Origin: Candidatus Desulfaltia bathyphila
Lineage (GTDB): Bacteria; Desulfobacterota; Desulfobacteria; Desulfobacterales; ETH-SRB1
NCBI GenBank assembly: GCA_014381545.1
Contig: JACNLL010000047.1
Location: 1 to 36,807 of the forward strand
Length of the DNA: 36,807 bases
Reading direction: 5' to 3'
Part shown: in pieces, positions 1-8,328 of the stretch
How the letters are laid out: every line of letters starts with the position of its first letter
How positions within the stretch are numbered: position 1 is the first letter of the stretch
Made by a program: the position numbers and the translations under genes
The notes under the pieces: model-generated
The model's input: the letters and a program-made list of their open reading frames with translations, nothing else
Databases searched by the model: none
What the model was told of the DNA's origin: nothing

Positions 1-2
1 AC

Positions 3-1715
3 CTTGAAATCAGCAAGCTTACAGATAGGGAATCAAAAAGCCCCGGGGGCGGCAAAGCGCTCTTTTTCGAGAATGTAAAAGGTTCATTGTTTCCGGTTGC
101 CACGAACATATTCGGAAGTTCCCGCAGAATCTGCTTAGCCCTCGGGGTGGATCATCTTGACCGGTTGGGAGAAAGAATAAAGAAATATATTGATCTAAAC
201 CCGCCAAAGAGTTTAATGGGGGCCCTGCAAATGCTGCCGATGGCTTTCGGGTTTGCAAAATTCTTTCCCCGTTCATTCAAAGCATCAACCCCGCCCTGCC
301 AGGAAGTGGTGTATAAAGATGATGATGTAGATCTTTCAAAGCTCCCTGTTCTCCACTGCTGGCCAAAGGATGCCGGCCCCTTTATCACTCTTCCTCTTGT
401 ATTTACAAAAAGCCTTAGCACAAAAAGGAGAAATGTCGGGATGTACAGGATGCAGGTGTTTGACCGGAATTCCACCGGCATGCACTGGCATATTCACAAG
501 GATGGGTCTCACTACTTTAATGAATATCGCAAAGCTGGAATGAAAATGCCTGTTGCTGTCGCAATAGGAGCAGACCCTGCCATCATATATTCTGCGACCG
601 CTCCCATGCCCAGAGGGATTGATGAAATGCTTCTTGCAGGTTTCATACGAAAGAAGCCTGTAACCATGGCAAAGTGCTTAACCGTGGACATGGAGGTGCC
701 GGCCGAAGCCGAATTTGTGCTTGAAGGATATATTAAGCCCGACGAACTACGCAGGGAGGGTCCATTTGGAGATCATACCGGATACTATTCACCTGCCGAC
801 GACTATCCTGTTTTTCATGTTACCGCTGTTACACATCGAAAGAATCCTGTATATAATGCCACCTTGGTAGGACGGCCTCCAATGGAAGACTGCTATATGG
901 CAAAGGCAACCGAACGGATTTTCCTTCCATTGCTCCAGACAGTAATGCCTGAAATATGCGACTACTGGTTCCCATGGGAGGGAGTATTTCATAACATAGT
1001 TGTGGTATCTATTGACAAGGAATATTCGGGACATGCGCAAAAAGTAATGAGCGGGCTGTGGGGACAGGGCCAGATGAGCTTTTGCAAGGCAATAACGGTT
1101 GTTGATAAAAATATCAGCCCGCAGAATCCTGAAAGAATAATAAAAGAGCTTTTGTCAAGGCTCGACATAACCTCAGATATCACCATTACCAAGGGTGTTC
1201 TCGACGTGCTTGATCACTCATCCCCTTTTGCCAGTTATGGAAACAAGATAGGAATTGACCTTACAGCAAGATTCAAAGGGGAACCGCCGAGAAGTGACAG
1301 GCGTTGTTTATCAAAACCCCCTTCTGAAGCCAGCCTGTCTGATATAATCAAAAACAGTATGCCGGGATCTGTAAAATGCAGACACCTGTTTAACAAGCTT
1401 CAGGAAGGCAAAGAGATTTCAAACAGGATTCTAACTGTTTCAGTGGAAAAGACTACTGATAGAGGGGGAAAGGTTTTTGCCTCAATTTTATTAGGCCTGA
1501 ATGAACTTGATATGTTTAATATTTTTGTTCTGTTTGATAAAGAGATCGATCTTAATGACGGCTCTCTAATGCTGTGGAAACTGTTTAACAATGTCGATCC
1601 CGGGCGAGATATGATTTTTAAAAACGATCGGGTGGTAATTGATGCCTGTAAAAAAGGGGTTATGGACGGCCATGAAAGAGAGTGGCCGGATGAGCTGAGT
1701 TTCGACCCACATTAA
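3..1715 (+). CDS. ubiD: UbiD family decarboxylase, 5'-truncated by window edge
   Basis: Frame is open from base 3 (LEISKLTDRESKSPGGGKALFFENVKGSLFPVATNIFGS...), so the track's TTG at 87 is internal. UbiD-like signatures include EGPFGDHTGYYSPADDYPVFHVTAVTHRKNPVYNATLVGRPPMED. Confidence 0.9.
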   Translation, partial: LEISKLTDRESKSPGGGKALFFENVKGSLFPVATNIFGSSRRICLALGVDHLDRLGERIKKYIDLNPPKSLMGALQMLPMAFGFAKFFPRSFKASTPPCQEVVYKDDDVDLSKLPVLHCWPKDAGPFITLPLVFTKSLSTKRRNVGMYRMQVFDRNSTGMHWHIHKDGSHYFNEYRKAGMKMPVAVAIGADPAIIYSATAPMPRGIDEMLLAGFIRKKPVTMAKCLTVDMEVPAEAEFVLEGYIKPDELRREGPFGDHTGYYSPADDYPVFHVTAVTHRKNPVYNATLVGRPPMEDCYMAKATERIFLPLLQTVMPEICDYWFPWEGVFHNIVVVSIDKEYSGHAQKVMSGLWGQGQMSFCKAITVVDKNISPQNPERIIKELLSRLDITSDITITKGVLDVLDHSSPFASYGNKIGIDLTARFKGEPPRSDRRCLSKPPSEASLSDIIKNSMPGSVKCRHLFNKLQEGKEISNRILTVSVEKTTDRGGKVFASILLGLNELDMFNIFVLFDKEIDLNDGSLMLWKLFNNVDPGRDMIFKNDRVVIDACKKGVMDGHEREWPDELSFDPH

Positions 1716-2623
1716 TTAGCCCCGTCCAACCGTGTAATCCCCTCCTCTTTTGCTGCCTGCAGGGCTGATTTATATTCTTCCGGCAAAAGATAATTAGAAA
1801 GTTCCTTTACTTCATAGGCTCTGCCGCAAGGTCTGTACTGGGGCATAATATTTACATAGCTGTTTGAAGATACTTTCTGGGCTATAAATTTCATTATATC
1901 GCGTGTTCCGGCAAGTCCATGAGGCAGGACAAGATGTCTTATCAAAAGGCCTCGCCTTGCAATGCCTGATTTATCAATGACAAGATCTCCTACCTGGCGA
2001 TGCATCTCAAGTATGGCATTTTGCGCTATTTCCGGATAATCTTGAGCTTCACAGGTAAGTTCGGCGACTTTTGGATCCCATAATTTAAAATCAGGCATAT
2101 ATATATCGATTACCCCTTCAAGTAGTTTCAGGGTTTCAACACGATCATAACCACCCGTGTTGTAAACCAGGGAAACGCCTAATCCATTTTCGATTGCTAT
2201 CTCAAGAGCGGAAAGGATCTGGGGCACAACATGGGTTGGAGTAACAAAGTTTATATTGTGGCAACCGGAATTTTGTAAAAAGAGCATCATGCCGGCTATC
2301 TGCTCGCAGGATACTTCATCGCCGCGGCCTTCATGGCTGATATCGTAATTCTGGCAAAAGTTACACAAAAGATTGCAGTAAGTAAAAAATATAGTGCCGG
2401 AGCCATTATGTCCAACCAGCGGGGCCTCTTCTCCATAGTGCGGATGATAGCTGGAAACAGATGCATTTTCACCTGTTTTGCAAATGCCAAGCTCTCCTGA
2501 AAGCCGGTCAACTCCGCATCTTCTCGGACACAGAGAGCAGGAGCTTAATATCTCCCGCGCCTTTTTTATCTTTTCCTTAAACAACCCCTTGTTATAAGTT
2601 TTTAGGTAGACAGGTTCGTACAT
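1712..2623 (-). CDS. PflX-like radical SAM protein (COG1313 type)
   Basis: Radical SAM motif CNLLCNFCQNYDIS, preceded by a Cys-rich N-terminus CSLCPRRCGVDR...GICKTG. Confidence 0.85.
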   Translation of the reverse strand: MYEPVYLKTYNKGLFKEKIKKAREILSSCSLCPRRCGVDRLSGELGICKTGENASVSSYHPHYGEEAPLVGHNGSGTIFFTYCNLLCNFCQNYDISHEGRGDEVSCEQIAGMMLFLQNSGCHNINFVTPTHVVPQILSALEIAIENGLGVSLVYNTGGYDRVETLKLLEGVIDIYMPDFKLWDPKVAELTCEAQDYPEIAQNAILEMHRQVGDLVIDKSGIARRGLLIRHLVLPHGLAGTRDIMKFIAQKVSSNSYVNIMPQYRPCGRAYEVKELSNYLLPEEYKSALQAAKEEGITRLDGAN

Positions 2624-2650
2624 GTAATCAGTTTTTCCAGGATTAATTCC

Positions 2651-4324
2651 TCAATCCCTTAATCCCTCAATCCCTGTATATCCTTGAGCCAGGGGATATC
2701 TCCTGCCATCACCAAAAGCCTTTGATGTAACCTTAAGAGCCGGCGGTGCCTGGCGTCTCTTGTATTCATTTTGATCGACTCTGCGAACAACATCCTCTAC
2801 AAGGCTTCTTTCAAATCCCATCTTAACCAGTTCATCTATTCCTTTGAGCTCCTCGATATATCCATTTAATACAGGATCCAGTATTTCATACGGCGGCAGA
2901 TCATCCTGGTCTGTTTGGTTGGGTTTAAGTTCCGCCGAAGGGGTCTTTTCAATTATACGTTGCGGGATATATTCCTTTTCAGAGTTTATGAAACGGGCAA
3001 TATCGTAAACAATAGTTTTTGGAACATCTGCAATCACTGCCAGACCTCCGCTCATATCACCGTAAAGTGTGCAATAACCGACGCTGAGCTCGGATTTGTT
3101 CCCGGTGGAAAGAAGAAGACTGCCATGCATGTTGGAAAAAGCCATTAGAATGGTTCCCCTGATTCTTGCCTGTATATTCTGCTGCGCAACAGTCGGGTTG
3201 CTTTCATTAAAAGATGGTGAAAGAAGCCTGGTAAATTCTCTGAATAAGCCTTCAATCGGAATCTCTTTCAGCTCGATCCCAAGATTTTCCGCAAGTTTTT
3301 CAGCATCATTTATGTTTTCTTCGGCGGTATACATTGACGGCATAGATACAGCCAGCACATTATCACGTCCCATAGCCTTTGTCGCAATGTATGCGGTCAG
3401 GGCTGAATCAATGCCCCCGCTAAGCCCTAAAACAACCTTTGAAAAGCCGCACTTTGTTGCGTAGTCCCGCGTCCCCATGATAAGGGCTTTTAAAATGCTT
3501 TCAGTGTCTGAGCCGGATATGCTATGGAGATTTTCTTCAGGGGAATGCTCTCGCTTTTGCGGTTCAGTATCAAAGACAACGATGTCCTCCTCAAAATCAC
3601 AGGCTCTGGCCTTTATCTGCCCATGTTGGTCAAAAGCAGCGCTCAAACCATCAAAAAGGATGCTGTCGTTCCCGCCCACCTGGTTCACATATAGCAAAGG
3701 AACATTGTATTTTCCGGCTATAGAACCCAGCATATCTGTTTTTAACTTATTTTTCCCGACATAAAAAGGGGAGGCGGAGATATTTATGATAAGATCGGCT
3801 CCATCCTGTATCAGCAACGATACAGGATCCAAGTGATATATCCTCTTTTTTATTATATCCCTGTCATTCCAGATATCCTCACAAATAGTAAGCCCAATCC
3901 TGCGACCTTTGTATGTATATGACTCGCATGACAAGCCGGGTTCAAAATACCTGCTGTCATCAAACACGTCATAATTTGGAAGAAGCCTTTTTTTAACCTG
4001 ATGCAGCAAAACGCTGTTTTCAAATAAAGCTGCCGAGTTGTAAAGAGCCTTTCCCTCCTTATCAGGATTTTTATCAACAAATCCGCATATTACTCCGATT
4101 CCATGTATCGACTCTATAAGTTTATTTAGACATTTAAGATTTGCTTCAACAAAATCCTTTTTTTCAAGAAGATCACGCGGCGGATATCCGGTGATAACAA
4201 GTTCAGGGAAAACAATCAGGTCGCATGAAAGCTGTTTTGCCCTGTCTGCAAAATTCATAATTTTGTCAAAATTATAATTAAAGTCGCCGATTATCGGATT
4301 TATCTGAGCTATAGCTATTTTCAT
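2651..4324 (-). CDS. nadE: NAD+ synthase, glutamine-hydrolysing
   Basis: N-terminal nitrilase domain (IAQINPIIGDFNYN, CEDIWND) plus synthetase PP-loop VVLGLSGGIDSALTAYIA. Confidence 0.95.
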   Translation of the reverse strand: MKIAIAQINPIIGDFNYNFDKIMNFADRAKQLSCDLIVFPELVITGYPPRDLLEKKDFVEANLKCLNKLIESIHGIGVICGFVDKNPDKEGKALYNSAALFENSVLLHQVKKRLLPNYDVFDDSRYFEPGLSCESYTYKGRRIGLTICEDIWNDRDIIKKRIYHLDPVSLLIQDGADLIINISASPFYVGKNKLKTDMLGSIAGKYNVPLLYVNQVGGNDSILFDGLSAAFDQHGQIKARACDFEEDIVVFDTEPQKREHSPEENLHSISGSDTESILKALIMGTRDYATKCGFSKVVLGLSGGIDSALTAYIATKAMGRDNVLAVSMPSMYTAEENINDAEKLAENLGIELKEIPIEGLFREFTRLLSPSFNESNPTVAQQNIQARIRGTILMAFSNMHGSLLLSTGNKSELSVGYCTLYGDMSGGLAVIADVPKTIVYDIARFINSEKEYIPQRIIEKTPSAELKPNQTDQDDLPPYEILDPVLNGYIEELKGIDELVKMGFERSLVEDVVRRVDQNEYKRRQAPPALKVTSKAFGDGRRYPLAQGYTGIEGLRD

Positions 4325-4430
4325 GACGCTAATTTAAAATTCTTCGTGGACTTCGTGGTAAAATAATTTTACACGTTTAATCAAAAACTACTATATGCTA
4401 TTACGAGTTGTCAACTCGACTAAAACAATA

Positions 4431-5372
4431 TCATGTTCCGGCCAGAAATTTTTTTATCAGCCGGATAATATCTTCCAATTGCTCAGGCTTTATCCATGCA
4501 ATCCGTAAATCAGCCTTGAACCAGGTCATTTGACGTTTTGCATATCTTCTTGTATCCCGTTTAAGGGTCGACAAGGCCTCATCCCATGAAAGACGACCCT
4601 TTATATAATCAACTGCATGTCGATAACCGATCGATTGCATCGGCTTGAGGTTTTCCGAATATCCCTTGTGAAGAAGCCACTTAACCTCATCTACAAGCCC
4701 TGCATCAATCATTGCCTCAACCCTGGAGTTAATACGATCATACAGGATATCCCTGTTCATATCCAGGCCAATGGTCAAAACTTTAAACGGCTCATCTGTA
4801 AACCTGTGATCTTCATGGTATTCTGATATACTCTTTCCGGTTATTTCATATATTTCAAGAGCCCTTATTATCCTGTATGTGTCATTAGGGTGTATATTTT
4901 CTGCCGCTGTTGGATCACATTTGCTCAGCCGTGTGTGGAGAAAGGCTGCACCATGGGCTGCCGCCTCCCCTTTCAGGCGCTCACGGATATTTACATCCCC
5001 GCTTTTGGCGGGGCCTATAAACAGGCCATATAACAGCGCCTTGATATAAAATCCCGTGCCTCCCGCAACAAATGAAACAGTATCCTGCCTGTCAAGTCTC
5101 ATGATAATTTCACGCGCCATCTTTGCATACATGGCAGCATCAAAGGATTCATCAGGATAAACAATATCGATCATATGGTGTTTGACACGGGCCTGTTCAT
5201 CAGGGGTCGGCTTTGCCGTGCCGATATCCATATATTTGTATATCTGCATTGAATCTGCATTTATAATCTCGCCCTTAAATTCTCCGGCGATTTCAATGGC
5301 CGCAGATGTCTTGCCGGCCCCGGTCGGGCCGCAAATTACAATCACCTTTGGTTTTGGTCTTTCAGAATTCAC
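4431..5372 (-). CDS. miaA: tRNA dimethylallyltransferase
   Basis: P-loop VICGPTGAGKTSAAIEIA, NADSMQIYKYMDIGTAKPT, VAGGTGFYIKALLYGL. Confidence 0.95.
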   Translation of the reverse strand: MNSERPKPKVIVICGPTGAGKTSAAIEIAGEFKGEIINADSMQIYKYMDIGTAKPTPDEQARVKHHMIDIVYPDESFDAAMYAKMAREIIMRLDRQDTVSFVAGGTGFYIKALLYGLFIGPAKSGDVNIRERLKGEAAAHGAAFLHTRLSKCDPTAAENIHPNDTYRIIRALEIYEITGKSISEYHEDHRFTDEPFKVLTIGLDMNRDILYDRINSRVEAMIDAGLVDEVKWLLHKGYSENLKPMQSIGYRHAVDYIKGRLSWDEALSTLKRDTRRYAKRQMTWFKADLRIAWIKPEQLEDIIRLIKKFLAGT

Positions 5373-5535
5373 AGCAAACCTTTTTTACGAACCGTTTTCA
5401 TCACAAATCAGAACTCTTTACATAGCGCGTAACAATAAAATGATCAATTTTTAAAAACAGTTAAATCTTGCAATGCTTAAACTTTTACTAAAACATTTTC
5501 TCTTAACAAAATTTTATGCTATGTACTCTATAAAA

Positions 5536-5621
5536 GTAACCGTTTACGGTTCACGGTTCACAGTTTTTTAATGATTTTTTTGATCAACCACGCCAGGGCG
5601 TGGTTAACCGTGAACAGTTAC
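5536..5621. repeat. Imperfect inverted repeat GTAACCGTTTACGGTTCACGG...AACCGTGAACAGTTAC with nested hairpin
   Basis: Outer arms are near reverse complements. Inner perfect hairpin AACCACGCC-ag-GGCGTGGTT at 5586-5605. Related copies at 28338 and 34866. Confidence 0.75.
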
Positions 5622-5711
5622 CTATAAAAATTTGTCGCAAGAAAGAGACCGGCAGAATTGAATAGTCTGCGGTTCTCTTTTTTTATGCAAACAACAGGAG
5701 TCTTTTTTTGT

Positions 5712-7448
5712 ATGGCTTTTAATGTTTTACTTTATACATCCCTGTTTGTCTTCATTTCCGGCGTTATCTACAAGATCTACACCTGGTTTTCCTGGGAAAT
5801 CGGCATTTCATCCAGAGATATCGACAGGTCCGAAAGACTATCTGCGGCTTTTAAAGGTATGCTGGAGGTAATTTTCAGCGCAAAGATCCTTATCCTGATT
5901 AAGGTATTTATCCTTGATGTAGTGTTTCAAAAAAGGATTCTTAAAGAGGATTTTCTCCGCTGGGCCATGCATATGCTCATATACACAGGTTTTATGTTAT
6001 TACTGCTCATGCATGCGCTTGACGAGCATATAACCGCCTCCCTGTTTAGCGAATATTACTCCACGTTAAATCCATTTTTCTTTCTAAGAAATTTTTTCAG
6101 CATGATGGTAATTGCCGGGCTGACAATCGCTATATACCGGCGCTTTATCCTGAAGGTGCCCCGCCTGAAAACAAACAGCATGGATTATTATGCTATAATC
6201 ATTCTAACTGTCATTATGATTTCCGGTTTTTTTCTTGAAGCAACGAAAATCACCTCTATCTCCGATTTTGAAAGGATGGTGGAAGAATTCTCAGATGTGG
6301 ATGAAAAGAAAGATATCAATGCGCTTGAAAGTCTGTGGGTCCATGCATTTGGTGTTGTTTCCCCGGATCTTAAGGAGCCCTTTGAGGAAAAGCTGCTTGA
6401 ATATGGCCGTGAAATCCACGAAATAAATTGCGCTTCCTGTCATTCTTCTCCAAAATGGGCATTTACAGGATATGCTCTGGCCAATATTCTAAATCCAATA
6501 GCTTTAAGACTTGACAGGGCAAAAGGCTCCAAAATTCTGTGGTATATTCATATACTGGCCTGTTTTTTCGGGCTGGCCTACCTTCCGTTCAGCAAGATGT
6601 TTCATATAATCGCCGGCCCGATAAGTTTGCTTGCCAATGCTGTTATGGAAAAGGATAAACCAGACCCTGCAAACATTGCAACAAGACAGGTGATGGAGCT
6701 GGATGCATGCACCCATTGCGGAACCTGCAGCCTTGGATGCTCCGCTGCAACGGCATTTGATGCTTTGGACAATGAAAATATTCTGCCCTCGGAAAAAATG
6801 GTCTCCCTAAAGAGCTTAATTGCCGGCAAAAAGATGAGTCCTGAAGAGTTAAAGGCCATCCAGGAGGGGGTCTGCCTTTGCACAAATTGTGATCGATGCA
6901 CCGTGGTTTGTCCTGTTGGTATCAATCTTAAGGAATTATGGCTTAACGTGCGGGAAGATTTAATCCAAAAAGGATATCCTGAACCGCTGCTCCTTTCTCC
7001 TTTTTCTTTTGTCAGAGGCTTAAACCGTTATGATATCCCGGCTGATGAGTATTATAAACCTGTTAATGCCGCAAAACAGGCAGTGGCAGGAAAATTTGAC
7101 TCGCTGATTAAGCAAAGCCCTCTGATTCTTCAGGGTGCAGGTATCGAAGAATTTAATCAATTAGCCAAAGACAATACATTTTCATATTGCTTTAGCTGTC
7201 AGAACTGCACCAGTGTATGCCCGGTGGTGTGCAGTTTTGACAAACCTGAAGAGACGCTGGGACTGCTGCCGCATCAAATTATGCGCTGCCTCGGCCTTGG
7301 CCTTATTGAAATGGCATCAGGTGCAAGTATGATCTGGGATTGTTTGACCTGTTATCAATGCCAGGAACACTGTCCACAGAACGTAAATGTCACCGATCTG
7401 TTTTTTGGATTAAAAAATCTTGCAATCAAAAATGTGAAAAAAGCATGA
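5712..7448 (+). CDS. Membrane cytochrome b-like protein (DsrM/NarI-like N-terminus) with CxxCH motif and two tandem HdrC-like 4Fe-4S modules
   Basis: Start chosen at ATG 5712 (MAFNVLLYTS) after AGGAG at about 5696; the track start at 5658 is TTG. About six hydrophobic helices, NCASCH, then CTHCGTCSLGCS / CTNCDRCTVVCPVG / CFSCQNCTSVCPVV / CLTCYQCQEHCPQN. Confidence 0.8.
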   Translation: MAFNVLLYTSLFVFISGVIYKIYTWFSWEIGISSRDIDRSERLSAAFKGMLEVIFSAKILILIKVFILDVVFQKRILKEDFLRWAMHMLIYTGFMLLLLMHALDEHITASLFSEYYSTLNPFFFLRNFFSMMVIAGLTIAIYRRFILKVPRLKTNSMDYYAIIILTVIMISGFFLEATKITSISDFERMVEEFSDVDEKKDINALESLWVHAFGVVSPDLKEPFEEKLLEYGREIHEINCASCHSSPKWAFTGYALANILNPIALRLDRAKGSKILWYIHILACFFGLAYLPFSKMFHIIAGPISLLANAVMEKDKPDPANIATRQVMELDACTHCGTCSLGCSAATAFDALDNENILPSEKMVSLKSLIAGKKMSPEELKAIQEGVCLCTNCDRCTVVCPVGINLKELWLNVREDLIQKGYPEPLLLSPFSFVRGLNRYDIPADEYYKPVNAAKQAVAGKFDSLIKQSPLILQGAGIEEFNQLAKDNTFSYCFSCQNCTSVCPVVCSFDKPEETLGLLPHQIMRCLGLGLIEMASGASMIWDCLTCYQCQEHCPQNVNVTDLFFGLKNLAIKNVKKA

Positions 7449-7461
7449 TGGGGGTCGTTGA

Positions 7462-8328
7462 GTGATCAAATACGCATTATTTTTGGGCTGCAATATACCG
7501 GCAAGAGTAAGCCAGTATGAAGATTCTTCCAGGGCAGTTTTAAAGAATTTGGGTGTAGAGCTGATTGAAATCCGCAGCTTTAACTGTTGTGGTTATCCCC
7601 TGAAAAATATTGACCAAAAAGCATATCTTCTGTCTTCTGCCCAAAACCTGGCATTGGCTGAAAAGCAGGGCCTGAACATACTTACTCTGTGCAAATGCTG
7701 CTTTGGAAGTCTTAAAAAGGCTGAATATCTCCTCAAAGAAGATTTAAATCTACGGCAGGATGTAAACCACACGCTCGCTGATATTGGTTTGAAATATGAG
7801 GGCAATATTAGTGTAAAACATCTTCTTTCGGTACTTTATCATGATGTGGGCATTGATGCCATAAAAAGCAGGTTGTCAGGGTCATATAAAGAGCTCAGGA
7901 TTGCTGTCCATTATGGATGCCATGCCTTGCGTCCAAGCAGGATCACCCGGTTTGACAATCCAATTGCGCCCACGATATTTGATGAGCTCGTGGAGATAAC
8001 CGGCGCCGTATCTGTTGACTGGCCCCAAAAACTGGAATGCTGCGGAGCGCCTTTAACAGGGATAAATAATGATATCTCGATTAATTTGACAAAAAAGAAA
8101 GTATCGGATGCTAAAAAATCAGGCGCCGACTATCTGTGCACAGCCTGTCCATTCTGTCATCTGCAATTCGATTTTCTTCAAAAGAGGATGGTCGAAAATA
8201 ACGGGAACAGCGAACATCTTGCCTCTGTTCTTTATCCTCAACTTCTTGGGCTGTGTATGGGCATCGACAAAGAAACTCTTGGAATCGACATGAATCAACT
8301 TGAGGAACATGAAGATGCCAAAGGATAA
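7462..8328 (+). CDS. hdrB: Heterodisulfide reductase subunit B-like protein (two CCG domains)
   Basis: Both cysteine-rich CCG motifs intact: FLGCN...FNCCGYP...LCKCCFG and HYGCHALRPS...LECCGAPLTG...CTACPFCH. GTG start. Confidence 0.9.
   Translation: MIKYALFLGCNIPARVSQYEDSSRAVLKNLGVELIEIRSFNCCGYPLKNIDQKAYLLSSAQNLALAEKQGLNILTLCKCCFGSLKKAEYLLKEDLNLRQDVNHTLADIGLKYEGNISVKHLLSVLYHDVGIDAIKSRLSGSYKELRIAVHYGCHALRPSRITRFDNPIAPTIFDELVEITGAVSVDWPQKLECCGAPLTGINNDISINLTKKKVSDAKKSGADYLCTACPFCHLQFDFLQKRMVENNGNSEHLASVLYPQLLGLCMGIDKETLGIDMNQLEEHEDAKG

Noticed and set aside
1712-1715. Convergent overlap of ubiD and pflX-like stop codons (TTAATTAG)
   Set aside because: Shared TTAA at convergent stops is common and needs no special explanation.
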